Counted from the first letter of the stretch, positions 34,162-44,220 are shown. The stretch is 64,000 nt of DNA from Lusitaniella coriacea LEGE 07157 (GCF_015207425.1 NZ_JADEWZ010000018.1:1-64000), one strand, 5' to 3'. Notes: generated by a model from the sequence alone, not told the origin. Program-made: numbers and translations.

Positions 34162-35370
34162 TTATTTCTGTTTCTGGAAGACAATGAAATGGTAGGGAAT
34201 GCCCCAATTTTTGATAAAAGCGGGGTCAGAGTGACAGAACTCTGTCAATCCTTTCACATCATCGGCAGCCAGTAGATCGAAAATCCTTTGAATCGTTCCA
34301 ACCAGTTGAATTGCTTCTTGCTTATCCTGTTCTGAATCGGCTAGCACTGCATCGCCATTTAAGACGGTTTTGATTTGTTCCGCGCGATCGCGCGCCTTCT
34401 CAAGTTTATCCGTTTCAAATCGATCGATTAAACCATCAACGAGAACAATCAGTTCGGTAACGTCATCACTGATTTTTTGAATTTCCGTTGCAGAGGGATG
34501 GGTTAAAAAAAGTTTTTTCCCAAAAGTAAAGCTGAGTCGGCTTCTTGCAATGAACTCTAAATTACGCTGAAGTTTCTCTGACTCAGATAATTGTTTCTTA
34601 TGCCAATAAATATCTAAGCGATCGATGTAATTAGGCCAAGAAGAGTAAAGGGAATATCCATGTTCAAACAGCTTTTTGCATAGATCGCCAGCATCGAAGA
34701 AATATTCGTATCGTACAAATGGATTTTCCAAAACATCCATTACCCAAGATTTGAAGGCGCGGGTATGCGGGATTGAATCCCATTTGGGTTGGAATAATTT
34801 CCACGCATTTTCTTCTGCTTCCAAACCCGTTAGCGATTTAACCCTAGCGTGGATTAATTTCAAAATCAATTCAAAGAAACCGCCAGCAGCTTCATAGTAA
34901 TTAACAAGAGCAAAGCCATTATCATCCAATAATTCCTTGAAAAGTTCTAGCCAAATTGATTCAGGACGAAACGTGTAAATAAATCCTTCAGCATCAATGA
35001 AGTCAAATTTTTTATCCGATTTAAATTTTGCTAGCTCTTCTTTTACAAGGTTTTCTAATTTGATTTTTAGATTGAATTTTTCAAAGTATGCGAGGATGCG
35101 AGTATGAGCATCAGGGTTTGGCTCAACCAAAGTTAAAGATGCACCCCATCGCGCAAACGCCAATGCATTCTCACCTGAATCGGGACCAAATTCTAGTAAT
35201 TTTGCATCTTTAAAAATCTGAGTGGGTAAATTGAGCTTTTCTGTAAAAACGTTTGCTCTTTGAGATTCATAGCGATCCAACTCTTCTGTGCCATTAAATC
35301 GTGCAAAGGTAGGTAATGTTTGCTCTCGCTCGTAATACAGGTATAGCTTGTCAGTTTGTTCTGGGTTCAT
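34162..35370 (-). CDS. Class I SAM-dependent methyltransferase with helical C-terminus
   Basis: The 402-residue protein carries SAM motif I LLEFGPDSGENALAFARWGA and TLVEPNPDAHTRI in the first 130 residues, then FDFIDAEGFIYTF. The C-terminal 120 residues are helical and charged and resemble no domain I know. The gene has low GC relative to the housekeeping region. It lies between the Gfo/Idh protein and the cupin gene on the same strand, so a sugar is the likely target. Confidence 0.8.
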   Translation of the reverse strand: MNPEQTDKLYLYYEREQTLPTFARFNGTEELDRYESQRANVFTEKLNLPTQIFKDAKLLEFGPDSGENALAFARWGASLTLVEPNPDAHTRILAYFEKFNLKIKLENLVKEELAKFKSDKKFDFIDAEGFIYTFRPESIWLELFKELLDDNGFALVNYYEAAGGFFELILKLIHARVKSLTGLEAEENAWKLFQPKWDSIPHTRAFKSWVMDVLENPFVRYEYFFDAGDLCKKLFEHGYSLYSSWPNYIDRLDIYWHKKQLSESEKLQRNLEFIARSRLSFTFGKKLFLTHPSATEIQKISDDVTELIVLVDGLIDRFETDKLEKARDRAEQIKTVLNGDAVLADSEQDKQEAIQLVGTIQRIFDLLAADDVKGLTEFCHSDPAFIKNWGIPYHFIVFQKQK

Positions 35371-35439
35371 AGAGGGAAAACTAGGTCAAAATTGGGATGA
35401 TTTTGGAAAGAGAAATGCTTTAGAAAGATCTTGAAAAAT

Positions 35440-35967
35440 TTAAACTTTTGTGGAATTCAATTGACTGTGTAAATCCTCAAAAAACTTCTGAACTCCAGCC
35501 GTATCCTCTTCAGTTGGCGACCAAGATGCAAATTCAGTTTCACTTCGGTTAAATGGTCCATTCGTAGTTTCGTGGAAAACGAGAAACTCAGAGTGAATCA
35601 ATAAGGTATGGTAGTAAGGCTCTGGAAGTCGGTAATAGAAGCGTTTTCCTGAATCAAACGTTCCCATTGGAATCACTTCAGAAACGGTTCCTTCCTCGTC
35701 AAAAATAACGACATCACAGGCTCCTTCAATAATATGAAAAGATTCACTTTTATTGAAATGCTTGTGAGGCCTAACATACGTCTCGTTCGTATGAATAATC
35801 AGCATTTCATGAAGCGTGTCATCAACTCCTTGATGAGCGCACAAACGAATGCGCTTGCGAAGATTTTCTTGAGACTTTTCCTTCAAGTACTCAATATCAT
35901 CTCGATTGACCTTTGTAATTGGTTCGTTGGTATATAAGACTTCTGGATTGAATTTTTTAACTTCCAT
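35440..35967 (-). CDS. WbuC-like cupin metalloprotein
   Basis: The 175-residue single-domain cupin begins MEVKKFNPEVLYTNEP. It has the metal-binding RPHKHFNKSESFHIIEG (two His plus Glu) and the later EPYYHTLLIHSEFLVFHETT. It resembles WbuC, a cupin found in O-antigen clusters whose function is not settled. Cytoplasmic. It lies 8 bp after the degenerate C-methyltransferase-like gene, which suggests co-translation. Confidence 0.8.
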   Translation of the reverse strand: MEVKKFNPEVLYTNEPITKVNRDDIEYLKEKSQENLRKRIRLCAHQGVDDTLHEMLIIHTNETYVRPHKHFNKSESFHIIEGACDVVIFDEEGTVSEVIPMGTFDSGKRFYYRLPEPYYHTLLIHSEFLVFHETTNGPFNRSETEFASWSPTEEDTAGVQKFFEDLHSQLNSTKV

Positions 35968-35975
35968 ACTTTATC

Positions 35976-37178
35976 CTAAATTTTTAAAGCTAATTGACTT
36001 GCAGGGAAAATGGATGCAAAGGTTCCTCCTTGTTCGAGAAAGGCTTGATTTTTTTGAACCACCTTGGTTTCGCTATCTGGACTAAGACTTAACAAGCACA
36101 GTTTAATCTCTTTTTCGAGTAAAGTGGCAGAACTGTAAATAGGTAAGCGGGAACCGGGCATAAATAGATTTTGTTTGTTGGGATTATCATCAACAACAAA
36201 CTCAAAATAGTCATCAAGTTCCAAAAAGGTAACAAACGCACAGCATAAATGTCCTGCACCCATCAACGCAATCTTTCCTTGTTCCTGTTGATAGTTTGAG
36301 AAGAATTCTTTTAAGCGATCGCGCCGTTTCTCTAAACCTTGACTAAAAACAGTTCCCCGTTGATTTTCTGCCTCTAATTTTTCTAGAGTTGGGAACGTTT
36401 CGATTGCTGATTCTTGAGCCTGTCCGATTCCCACCAAAGAATTTTCAAAAGGATAGGGAAAACTTTCAAAATGGACGAGAGAAAACCCGCAAAATCCAAA
36501 ACAGTTACGGAAGGTTTCCGGCGTGAAATAAACCAGATGTTCTTCCCAAATGGTCGTATAATCGCACAAACTTAGGGAACGCTCGCAGTCAGGAACCTCA
36601 AAAACGATGTATCCTTGCGGGGTTAAAAGTTCTCGCAAACCTGCCACAAAGCTGTGAAGATGGTGCGCGTGTTCGAGGATGTGTCTAACAATCAAAAGAT
36701 CGACTTTGCCGCGAGTTGCGACAATAGATTGGGCAGTTTGGGGGGTCAATCGTTCTTGAAGAATTTCGATTCCCGCACTGGGGTCGTCAATTCCTAAATC
36801 TTGTTGGGGATCGAGTCGCCAAATGTTGCTAAATCCTCGCTGTTCCATCCGTTCCAATAGGGGATCGTCTTTATAGCTGATCCCAGCAATGGCTGCGTCT
36901 TTGGATAGTCCAGAGAGTTGACTGAGGGTATCGGCGAGGGAGTTAAGGTGCGCGTCGGGTTCCCGGTAGGTAATCCAATCGTAACGCGGTTTAACTTCCT
37001 CAGCAGGGACGGGATCGTTAATTTGAACGGTTCCGCAAGCATTACACTGGTTAACCACAATGGGGTAGCTTGTTTCCTCTGCTTCGGGATTGGGAAGAAA
37101 GCGATTGCTGATGGGTTGCTCTCCCAAATCCAGCAGCTCGACAATATCCGTGGATTGACAAATATGGCAAGTTTTCAT
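35976..37178 (-). CDS. C-methyltransferase-like protein, degenerate SAM motif
   Basis: The 400-residue protein has the three-part layout of sugar C-methyltransferases (TylCIII/NovU): zinc site CHICQ...CNACG (residues 4-7 and about 45-48), a methyltransferase middle and a C-terminal nucleotide-like domain (GKIALMGAGHLCCAFVTF, FVVDDNPNKQNLF). The usual motif I glycines are missing; the region reads AAIAGISYKDDPLLERM. The catalytic YHEH is replaced by IWEEHLVYF. It may not methylate, or may act in a complex with the paralogue at 38117. Its ATG overlaps the upstream epimerase stop (ATGA). Confidence 0.78.
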   Translation of the reverse strand: MKTCHICQSTDIVELLDLGEQPISNRFLPNPEAEETSYPIVVNQCNACGTVQINDPVPAEEVKPRYDWITYREPDAHLNSLADTLSQLSGLSKDAAIAGISYKDDPLLERMEQRGFSNIWRLDPQQDLGIDDPSAGIEILQERLTPQTAQSIVATRGKVDLLIVRHILEHAHHLHSFVAGLRELLTPQGYIVFEVPDCERSLSLCDYTTIWEEHLVYFTPETFRNCFGFCGFSLVHFESFPYPFENSLVGIGQAQESAIETFPTLEKLEAENQRGTVFSQGLEKRRDRLKEFFSNYQQEQGKIALMGAGHLCCAFVTFLELDDYFEFVVDDNPNKQNLFMPGSRLPIYSSATLLEKEIKLCLLSLSPDSETKVVQKNQAFLEQGGTFASIFPASQLALKI

Positions 37179-38110
37179 CCTTTCTCTCCTGTCGTGACTT
37201 GCTCTTGTAACTGCGTTTTCTGATAGTTTAGAGTTTTCTGAATGCCGGTTTCGAGATTAGTAAATTCAAAGTTAGGAAATAGAGTTCTCAGAGCAGTATT
37301 GTCAAAGCAATTATCAACTTTGTTTTTAGTGCGCGATCGCGTGTTAATTTGTAACTCCCGATCTAGGATATTCGAGATCGAGTCAAGAATATCCATAAAC
37401 GAGTAACTCTTGCCGCTAACCAGATTAAGAACGCCGTCGAATTCATTAAAGGTCAACCGATAGATCAGTTGCACCACATCCTCGATAAATAGAAATTCCC
37501 GCAACTCCGTCCCATCTCCCCATAGAGTAATTGTTTCTTGTTGCAATGCAACCCGTCCAAACCCCGAAGGACTGTAGGCAGAACCGCTATCGCCGGGACC
37601 GTAAATGGTTGCCGGACGAACGAGAACGAGAGAGCTATTTTCCTGAGTTGAAAACTGCTTGCGGAGGAGAAACTCGGAGCTGTATTTTGCCCCACCATAA
37701 TAGGATGTGGGATGAACGGGTGTTGCTTCAGTAATGTTCGTGTTGTGAATATCCTCGCCGTAAACGGCTGCCGAACTGAAGTAAATTAAACGCTTAACGG
37801 GATGTTGTTCGAGGAGGCGACACAGGTTCGCGACCATTTTTAAGTTTTGCGAGAAAGCATCCAGCGTATCTCCCAATTGTCTTTTAATCGCAGAACAGAC
37901 AATCACAGCCGTTTGCAGATCGAACAACGGGGCGAGGGAAAAGGTATCTTCTTCTTGAGTGAGGTCTAACGTCGGGAAAGAACGACCGACAACTTCAAGG
38001 TCTGGTAATTGGTCGCTGAAGAATCGCTCTAGGTGAGAACCGATGAATCCACTGTGTCCGAGAATGATGACTCGCCGGATGTCGTTCTGGAGGGCAGGTG
38101 ATGGTGTCAT
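37175..38110 (-). CDS. NAD-dependent epimerase/dehydratase (SDR), sugar-nucleotide
   Basis: The 311-residue SDR has GHSGFIGSHLERFF as its nucleotide-binding loop, the FSSAAVYGED serine site and YYGGAKYSSEFLL as the YxxxK pair (K in AKY, slightly shifted from the canonical spacing). It lies 6 bp behind the C-methyltransferase gene and overlaps the following paralogue by four bases, so all three may act on one NDP-deoxysugar. It could be a 4-ketoreductase or epimerase. The exact reaction is not known. Confidence 0.82.
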   Translation of the reverse strand: MTPSPALQNDIRRVIILGHSGFIGSHLERFFSDQLPDLEVVGRSFPTLDLTQEEDTFSLAPLFDLQTAVIVCSAIKRQLGDTLDAFSQNLKMVANLCRLLEQHPVKRLIYFSSAAVYGEDIHNTNITEATPVHPTSYYGGAKYSSEFLLRKQFSTQENSSLVLVRPATIYGPGDSGSAYSPSGFGRVALQQETITLWGDGTELREFLFIEDVVQLIYRLTFNEFDGVLNLVSGKSYSFMDILDSISNILDRELQINTRSRTKNKVDNCFDNTALRTLFPNFEFTNLETGIQKTLNYQKTQLQEQVTTGEKG

Positions 38111-38116
38111 TGAACC

Positions 38117-39358
38117 TTAGATGACTTTAAGTTCGGGCAAAAACTGAATGAAATGTCCGCCTTGAGCGAGATAGGCTTGATGCTTGCTCATAATGGGTTC
38201 GGCGTATCGCCAAGCGAGAATCAAAACATAGTCTGGTTTTCGTTCGTATAGTTCTTGAGACGGAAGCACGGGAATGTGATGTCCGGGAGAGAATAAGTCG
38301 TGCCGAATCGGGTTATCGTCAACCAAAAAACTCAACAACTCACTAAGCTCGAAGTAGTATAGCAGGGTTGTTACGCCGACCGAAGCGCCATAGCCCGCGA
38401 TCGTTTTACCCTGTGCTTTGAGGTCTTTCAACAGGTCGAGCAGTTGCTCTTTAACCCCTTGGATTTTAGCTGCAAATTCTAGGTAAGGAGTTGCGCGATC
38501 CATTCCCAAACGAACTTCAGCATCAATCATTGCTTTGACTGACGGGGAAACCGGACGAGAACCCCCTTTCAGTTGTGCGGTACAGCGAATCGAACCGCCT
38601 TTTGTCGCTACGTGGTCAACGTGAATCAGTTCCATATCGTGGCGACGGAAGAAGGATTCTAAGGGTTTGACATTGAAGTAAGTGAGGTGTTCGTGGTAAA
38701 TGTTGTCAAACACGTCGTTTCTAATCGTATCCGCACAGTAACCCGTTTCCATAACAAAAACGCCATCGGGTGCTAGGAGATGGCGAATGCCTTCAAGGGT
38801 GTTGGGTAAATCGTCGATATTAGCAAAGACATTATTTGCCGTAATAATCGTTGCTGCACCGTATTTTTGCTTGATTTCGCTCGCAACTTCGGGATTGAAG
38901 AAGGTTGCTAAGGTTTCAATGCCCGATTCGGTCGCTTTCTGGGCAATATGAGCGGCGGGTTCCACCCCTAAAACGCGCATTCCTCGATCTTGGAAGTGTC
39001 GCAGAATTGTGCCATCATTGCTACCAATATCGATAACCAGAGCGCTTGCAGGCGGATTGATGCGTTGTAGAACGTCGATGGCGTATTGCCGGAAGTGTTC
39101 GACGAGTCCTAGGGAAATTGAAGTGGTGTAGATGTAGTTGCCATAGAGAATGTCAGGATCGACAACATCGATCAGTTGAAGAAGACCACAATCTTGGCAA
39201 AAAAAGACATCGAGGGGATAGGTTTCTTGAACTTTATCCAGAGCCTCAGCAGCGACGTAGCGATCTCCCGGTGGAGTCGCCGCAGGTTGGATAACGAGTT
39301 CTAGATTCTTGCTGTCACACAGGCGACAGGTTTCGCGTCGGTAGTGAGACGCACTCAT
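38117..39358 (-). CDS. Sugar C-methyltransferase (TylCIII/NovU-like)
   Basis: The 413-residue protein has the full family set: N-terminal zinc site CRLCD...CQDCG, SAM motif I VIDIGSNDGTILRHFQDRG, the METGYCADTIRNDVFDNIYH followed by EHLTYF catalytic region, and a C-terminal domain with GYGASVGVTTLLYYFEL and FLVDDNPIRHDLF. Homologues add a methyl carbon to C3 or C5 of dTDP-4-keto-deoxysugars. With the adjacent epimerases, a branched deoxysugar is likely. The gene is divergent from the DUF4058 gene. Confidence 0.88.
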   Translation of the reverse strand: MSASHYRRETCRLCDSKNLELVIQPAATPPGDRYVAAEALDKVQETYPLDVFFCQDCGLLQLIDVVDPDILYGNYIYTTSISLGLVEHFRQYAIDVLQRINPPASALVIDIGSNDGTILRHFQDRGMRVLGVEPAAHIAQKATESGIETLATFFNPEVASEIKQKYGAATIITANNVFANIDDLPNTLEGIRHLLAPDGVFVMETGYCADTIRNDVFDNIYHEHLTYFNVKPLESFFRRHDMELIHVDHVATKGGSIRCTAQLKGGSRPVSPSVKAMIDAEVRLGMDRATPYLEFAAKIQGVKEQLLDLLKDLKAQGKTIAGYGASVGVTTLLYYFELSELLSFLVDDNPIRHDLFSPGHHIPVLPSQELYERKPDYVLILAWRYAEPIMSKHQAYLAQGGHFIQFLPELKVI

Positions 39359-39447
39359 GTTGACTCTTCCTCACCAAAAAAACAAGCTTATTGTACTATC
39401 TTGTTACACTGCGAGTAGAGGAACGTTGTTTTGTTGGAGCGCGATCG

Positions 39448-40245
39448 ATGCCTTCTCCGTTTCCTGGAATGGATCCTTACTTGGAACAGCCTGATTTTTG
39501 GTCGGAGGTTCACAATCGATTAATTGTCGCGATCGCGGATTGTCTCGTTTCCCAAGTACGTCCCAAGTATCGAGTCGCAATTGAGAAGCGCATTTATCGA
39601 GTCGATCCCGAAAATGACGATAATAATCTTCTAGTAGGAATTCCGGATGTTACGGTCAAGCGTCAGCCCAGCGATCCCGACAAGCCGATTAAAGGGGTTG
39701 CAACTGTTCTTCCCGGACGACAGCCCGTGACTGTCACATTGCCCCTACCCGAACGGGTGAAACAAGCCTATCTTGAAGTTCGCGACCTGGCAACCGGACA
39801 GGTTGTAACTGCTCTTGAAATTCTTTCCCCTGTTAACAAGCGTCCCGGTGAGGGACGAGAGATTTACCTTAAAAAACGTAACCGAGTTCTGGGAAGCTTG
39901 ACTCACTGGGTTGAAATCGATCTGTTACCAGACTGGGAACCCATGCCGATGTACGGTAGCTCAATCCGATCGGATTATCGCGTTATAGTTAGCCAAGCTG
40001 CATCCCGTCCCAAGGCTGACCTCTATGGTTTTGGCGTGAGAGAGTCTTTACCTTCGTTTCCCATTCCCTTACGACCTAAAGATTCTGCCGCGATCGTTGA
40101 CTTACAGCAGATTTTGAGTGAGGTTTACGATCGCGCGGGATACGATTACATAATTGATTACGCGATCGCGCCCATTCCACCTTTAGCAGCAGAGGATGCA
40201 GCCTGGGCAAACGACAGATTGCGAGAAAAAGGATTTCGTCTTTAG
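39448..40245 (+). CDS. DUF4058-family protein
   Basis: The 265-residue protein begins MPSPFPGMDPYLEQPDFWSE, the hallmark of the DUF4058 family, which is nearly confined to cyanobacteria and planctomycetes. TALEILSPVNKRPGEGREIY and the C-terminal YIIDYAIAPIPPL are also visible. GGAG lies about 10 bases before ATG 39448; the upstream start at 39391 is not needed. Fold and role are unknown to me. It interrupts the minus-strand cluster, so it is perhaps a passenger gene. Confidence 0.9.
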   Translation: MPSPFPGMDPYLEQPDFWSEVHNRLIVAIADCLVSQVRPKYRVAIEKRIYRVDPENDDNNLLVGIPDVTVKRQPSDPDKPIKGVATVLPGRQPVTVTLPLPERVKQAYLEVRDLATGQVVTALEILSPVNKRPGEGREIYLKKRNRVLGSLTHWVEIDLLPDWEPMPMYGSSIRSDYRVIVSQAASRPKADLYGFGVRESLPSFPIPLRPKDSAAIVDLQQILSEVYDRAGYDYIIDYAIAPIPPLAAEDAAWANDRLREKGFRL

Positions 40246-40323
40246 GATTTATTTTCCCTCTACAGTTCGATCGCGAACTCTTGTCAAGTACAATTGATAT
40301 CCAATTTAGATGAGCTTCTTCTA

Positions 40324-42435
40324 ATGACCATACTGATTCGGTATATGTGGGGAGCCTTATTCGGCTTTGTTTTTACGGCAGCGATCGTTCAGATATTAAT
40401 AGGACTGAGTGCTGGACAATCTGATTTCATTCATCCTCATATCCTGGAATCAGAATACATGAAGGACTATATCATTATTGATTGGCAAGAAAAATACGAG
40501 CGCTTACTGTATTTGATGGGATTATTGATTTGTCCTCTCTTTTCTTATTTGTTGAGATCGAAGGTTGCCAAAATCCCTGTTGTTTTACTTGTGGCTAGTA
40601 TCGTTATCGGCATACTTTGTTTGAATCTTGTATGTGAAAAAATGTTTGCAGGAGACACCACATATATTTCAGTTTGGTTTGTCTTATTGTTTACAATTAT
40701 AGTCTCGCCTTTACTAACAAAAAATTTGGATTTAAAAAGCAAAAAGACAACATCAAATATAAGTGCCGATTCCAAGAATTCACCTTTCGACAAACAAAGA
40801 AAAATAAGGAATTATATTCTGTCCGCTTTACTGTACTTCATGATTCTTCTTTTTTCTTTGTATCCTATAAGTATAAAATACTTTTCTGTAAGTGTGGCTA
40901 GTTCTTCTCACGTAGCATCTTTTATACTGTCTCCTAGTCTATATTACTTGTCTCCAGGAGCAACTCCAACAATTGATTTTGAATCACATTACGGAGTTGG
41001 TCATGCTTGGTTATTTTCCAATTTTTTATCAAATAGCTTGGAAAGCAGTAGCTATAATTTAATTATTTTTTTTGTTGCTTGCTTATTTTTCTTCTATGCT
41101 ACAGTACTTTTTATTTTATTCGATTTACTAGAATCACCTTGGTACGCTCTAATTTCAGGACTAATCATTCTGGTATTTGGCTTTGACAACTTTTCATTTG
41201 GCCTACCATCAAACTTACCTATTCGCTTTCCTTTCATTTTCATTTTTATCTGGTTGATTGTACGTGCTACCATCTCAAGAAAAAAAATAGTATGGGGGTG
41301 TTCTGCGGGTGTAGCGACAAGTATCTCTCTGATCTGGCAAACAGATATCGGATTATATACATTGGCAACAGGTATTATCTTTTTATTACTTGGCACTTTA
41401 AAGAATCGAAAATTGCTCAAAATATTTTTTGTTTATCTATGTAGCTTTATTACTTCTTTCTTTTTTGTGATTTGGATAATGCTGGGAAAAGATGCAATAT
41501 CAATTTTGTTTTTGAAAAGATTAGCAGAACCTTTACTACTTTATGGTAACGGTTTTGGAGGTGTGCTTCTCAATTGGCAGCCAGGTTGGTGGTATCTATA
41601 CAATTTTATTTTCCCATTAATTGGATTTGCTTCTATCGCTTGGGCGAGTACAAAAGGCTCGAAACAAAACTTACATTCAATACAAGTTCAGAACTTGAAA
41701 AAAACTAAAATGTATCTGTTAGCACTGTCATTGCTTGGTCTATTTATGCTAACAAAATGGGTAAATCGCTCTATAGATGTTTTATGGTGGTTGAATGGTC
41801 AAGCCTTACTGATCGCTATTTTGTGGTGGTTGAGAGAAATATTTTTCGATCTCAGCAGTCGTTTCTACTCTTTACTAAGAAGCTATGAGGTGGTTTTATC
41901 TCTTAATTGGGTTAGAACTATCTGCATACTTGTTATTGCTATTCCATTAGTGGTGATAATCACTTATGATCCAATCAAGGATTTCCCAGGTGGTAGTATT
42001 TCTCCAGTCATTCGTGCTTATAAAAGTTTTAAAGTGCATCCTAATTTAATCAGTTATAAGGATTTACCTTACAATGAAACTCAACATAGACCTGTGATAG
42101 CTTCTAATACAGATTTCATAAAAAATAATATTCAAGAAGGAGAACAAATTACTCTAATATCAACATCAGATTGGGTATATCTTACTGATGCAAAGCTTCC
42201 ACCTAAATTACATTATATGCCACTTTATCTTACCCACAGTAAAGTCTTGCTTGAACGAAACTTACAATCTCTCCAGTCCTCTAGTCAAATATTTGTTGAA
42301 TTAGACACTATAGATTCCTTGGAATTTCAGAAAAATCCAAAGCTTTATGCAAGTACTAAACAGTTAATCGATCGATGCTTTGAAAAAGAAAAGAGCAATC
42401 AAAACTGGACTATCTACAGGAATATTTGCAACTAG
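40324..42435 (+). CDS. Large multi-pass membrane protein of unknown function
   Basis: The protein has about 703 residues and a dozen or more membrane segments (several between 5 and 560). A soluble C-terminal part of about 130 residues contains TLISTSDWVYLTDAKLPPKL. The general layout recalls polyprenyl-sugar-dependent glycosyltransferases (GT-C) or O-antigen-type enzymes, but I see no clear DxD or family motif. The sequence is AT-rich and the stretch 40170-42500 has no HIP1 site, which suggests foreign origin. ATG 40324 is the start; TTG 40294 also keeps the frame. Confidence 0.75.
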   Translation: MTILIRYMWGALFGFVFTAAIVQILIGLSAGQSDFIHPHILESEYMKDYIIIDWQEKYERLLYLMGLLICPLFSYLLRSKVAKIPVVLLVASIVIGILCLNLVCEKMFAGDTTYISVWFVLLFTIIVSPLLTKNLDLKSKKTTSNISADSKNSPFDKQRKIRNYILSALLYFMILLFSLYPISIKYFSVSVASSSHVASFILSPSLYYLSPGATPTIDFESHYGVGHAWLFSNFLSNSLESSSYNLIIFFVACLFFFYATVLFILFDLLESPWYALISGLIILVFGFDNFSFGLPSNLPIRFPFIFIFIWLIVRATISRKKIVWGCSAGVATSISLIWQTDIGLYTLATGIIFLLLGTLKNRKLLKIFFVYLCSFITSFFFVIWIMLGKDAISILFLKRLAEPLLLYGNGFGGVLLNWQPGWWYLYNFIFPLIGFASIAWASTKGSKQNLHSIQVQNLKKTKMYLLALSLLGLFMLTKWVNRSIDVLWWLNGQALLIAILWWLREIFFDLSSRFYSLLRSYEVVLSLNWVRTICILVIAIPLVVIITYDPIKDFPGGSISPVIRAYKSFKVHPNLISYKDLPYNETQHRPVIASNTDFIKNNIQEGEQITLISTSDWVYLTDAKLPPKLHYMPLYLTHSKVLLERNLQSLQSSSQIFVELDTIDSLEFQKNPKLYASTKQLIDRCFEKEKSNQNWTIYRNICN

Positions 42436-42487
42436 AATTTTATCAAGACCTATTTCAATCAAATTCAACTAGGGGAAAACCACTTAT

Positions 42488-44197
42488 TTACTCAATCTTA
42501 TACTTGATAGCGATCGCATATTGGTATTGTTCTATTGCCTCATTGAGTCGATTTTGACGTACTAAAACATTTCCGAAATTGAAGTGTAACTCTACCCAAT
42601 CTAGTCCGAGAGAGATAGCCTTTTGATAATTTTCAACAGCTTCATCGAATTTGCTTTGAGCAGTTAGAGCATTTCCGTAATAAAAGTAAGCAGCAGCCCA
42701 GCTAGGTTTAAGAGCAATTGCCTTCCGATAGTTCAGAATTGCTTCTTCTAACTGACTTTTTTGAATCAAGATGTTACCTGAATCCAAGTAAGCCTGAGCT
42801 TTTTGTTCTAAAGTTAGTAATTGACGCAAACGCTCAAGCAGCTTTTTTGCTTTTGGGAATTTTTCAAAACTCCTCTGGATTGTTGATGTGACTATAGCGG
42901 AATAGGTCTGAGTTGAAGTTTCTAACGAAGTTTGCTCAAGCGCAAGAATATTTTCAGGTTTGCTATTTTCTTGACTTTTAATTTGGCTATTTTCGCTTTT
43001 ATTAAGGACACAAATTTTGCTACAATTTTCAAGAAGTAAATTGGTTAAATGCAACCTATTTGCTTTGATTTTATTAGCCAAACTTTGTAAATCCCAATTA
43101 ATCAATAAGGTTTCAATGGCAGAATCTTTATCAATTAAGTTAATTGCTATATCTGATAAATTATTTACAATAAAACTCTTTTCTTTTCCATAATACCCAT
43201 CAATCTTCGCCTGTCTCTCAAATCGTGACATACTTTGCTCAACTGTATATCGTGAACTAAAAGTTTCCGGAAACATTTGAGGAGAGCTATCAGATTTAAT
43301 GAAATCGGCTAATTCTTTTAAGAATTCAATATAAAACTCTTTACATTCTTTGATTTTTTTAGTTATTGTGTCATTACTTTCTTTAATTAATACACTGTTT
43401 TGTAAGCATTCAAGACCATACTCAAGTTGATGAAAACAGATAGACATGAAAGCTAACTTTAATAGCATTATTTCTTGTTCTATTTCACTTTTTTCTAGTG
43501 GTAAAGCTGAATGTTTTCTCAAAAACAAAGCATCGGCGACTGTATGAAATCCTTCACTACGAAGACCGATTGGAACTCGGTGAGGATAATATTCTGAAAG
43601 GTTTAGAAATCTAATAAATTCAAATCCGTGTTCGGATAATAGCTTGGTAATATCTCCAAAAAGTTTCTGATCTTTATATATCTCACGAAATTCAACTTCA
43701 ATGACTAATCCTAAAACATTTGATGACACAATCGACAATCCTCCAGTCAGAATTTCATATTCCGATCCTTGAGTATCAATAGAAATAAAATCAGGAGGAG
43801 GTGTTAATTGAGATGATTTTGAGTTAACAAAAATTTCATCTAAGGTATTGAGTAGAACATCACGTTTTTCAACTGTTTTTGCTGCATCTGAAAGAATGTA
43901 GTCATAATCAGCATAAAGATAATAGGAACTGTAATCGGCATTTAACTCCTTAAGCGAACTCGTACATGGATCGTAATTAAGATTGAATTTAGCGGGTTGG
44001 CAAGCACCTCCTAAACAATAAGGCAGAATATAAAATTCACCTTCAAAGGATTGATGAGTTTCTTTAATTTGATCGAGGCACTCTGAGTAAGCGTCATAAA
44101 AAACATAGGTGACATCTTTCTTGAATTTCTTGGGAATTGGAAATGCTGTATTTTGATGGCTTGCACCAATATAGTGTATGGAAAACTGGTTGTTCAT
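42488..44197 (-). CDS. FkbM-like methyltransferase fused to C-terminal TPRs
   Basis: The 569-residue protein has an N-terminal FkbM-type region (about 1-230) with FISIDTQGSEYEILTGG. The usual motif I GANxG is not evident; the sequence there is VTYVFYDAYSECLDQIKE, so the SAM site may be atypical. The middle is helical and unassigned. Residues from about 460 form three TPR units, such as LEEAILNYRKAIALKPSWAA, closely like those at the N-termini of the two upstream TPR-glycosyltransferases. The protein ends shortly after the third TPR, as if cut from a longer TPR gene. Confidence 0.78.
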   Translation of the reverse strand: MNNQFSIHYIGASHQNTAFPIPKKFKKDVTYVFYDAYSECLDQIKETHQSFEGEFYILPYCLGGACQPAKFNLNYDPCTSSLKELNADYSSYYLYADYDYILSDAAKTVEKRDVLLNTLDEIFVNSKSSQLTPPPDFISIDTQGSEYEILTGGLSIVSSNVLGLVIEVEFREIYKDQKLFGDITKLLSEHGFEFIRFLNLSEYYPHRVPIGLRSEGFHTVADALFLRKHSALPLEKSEIEQEIMLLKLAFMSICFHQLEYGLECLQNSVLIKESNDTITKKIKECKEFYIEFLKELADFIKSDSSPQMFPETFSSRYTVEQSMSRFERQAKIDGYYGKEKSFIVNNLSDIAINLIDKDSAIETLLINWDLQSLANKIKANRLHLTNLLLENCSKICVLNKSENSQIKSQENSKPENILALEQTSLETSTQTYSAIVTSTIQRSFEKFPKAKKLLERLRQLLTLEQKAQAYLDSGNILIQKSQLEEAILNYRKAIALKPSWAAAYFYYGNALTAQSKFDEAVENYQKAISLGLDWVELHFNFGNVLVRQNRLNEAIEQYQYAIAIKYKIE

Positions 44198-44220
44198 AAA
44201 TTGGTTCTCTTTTTTTTTAG

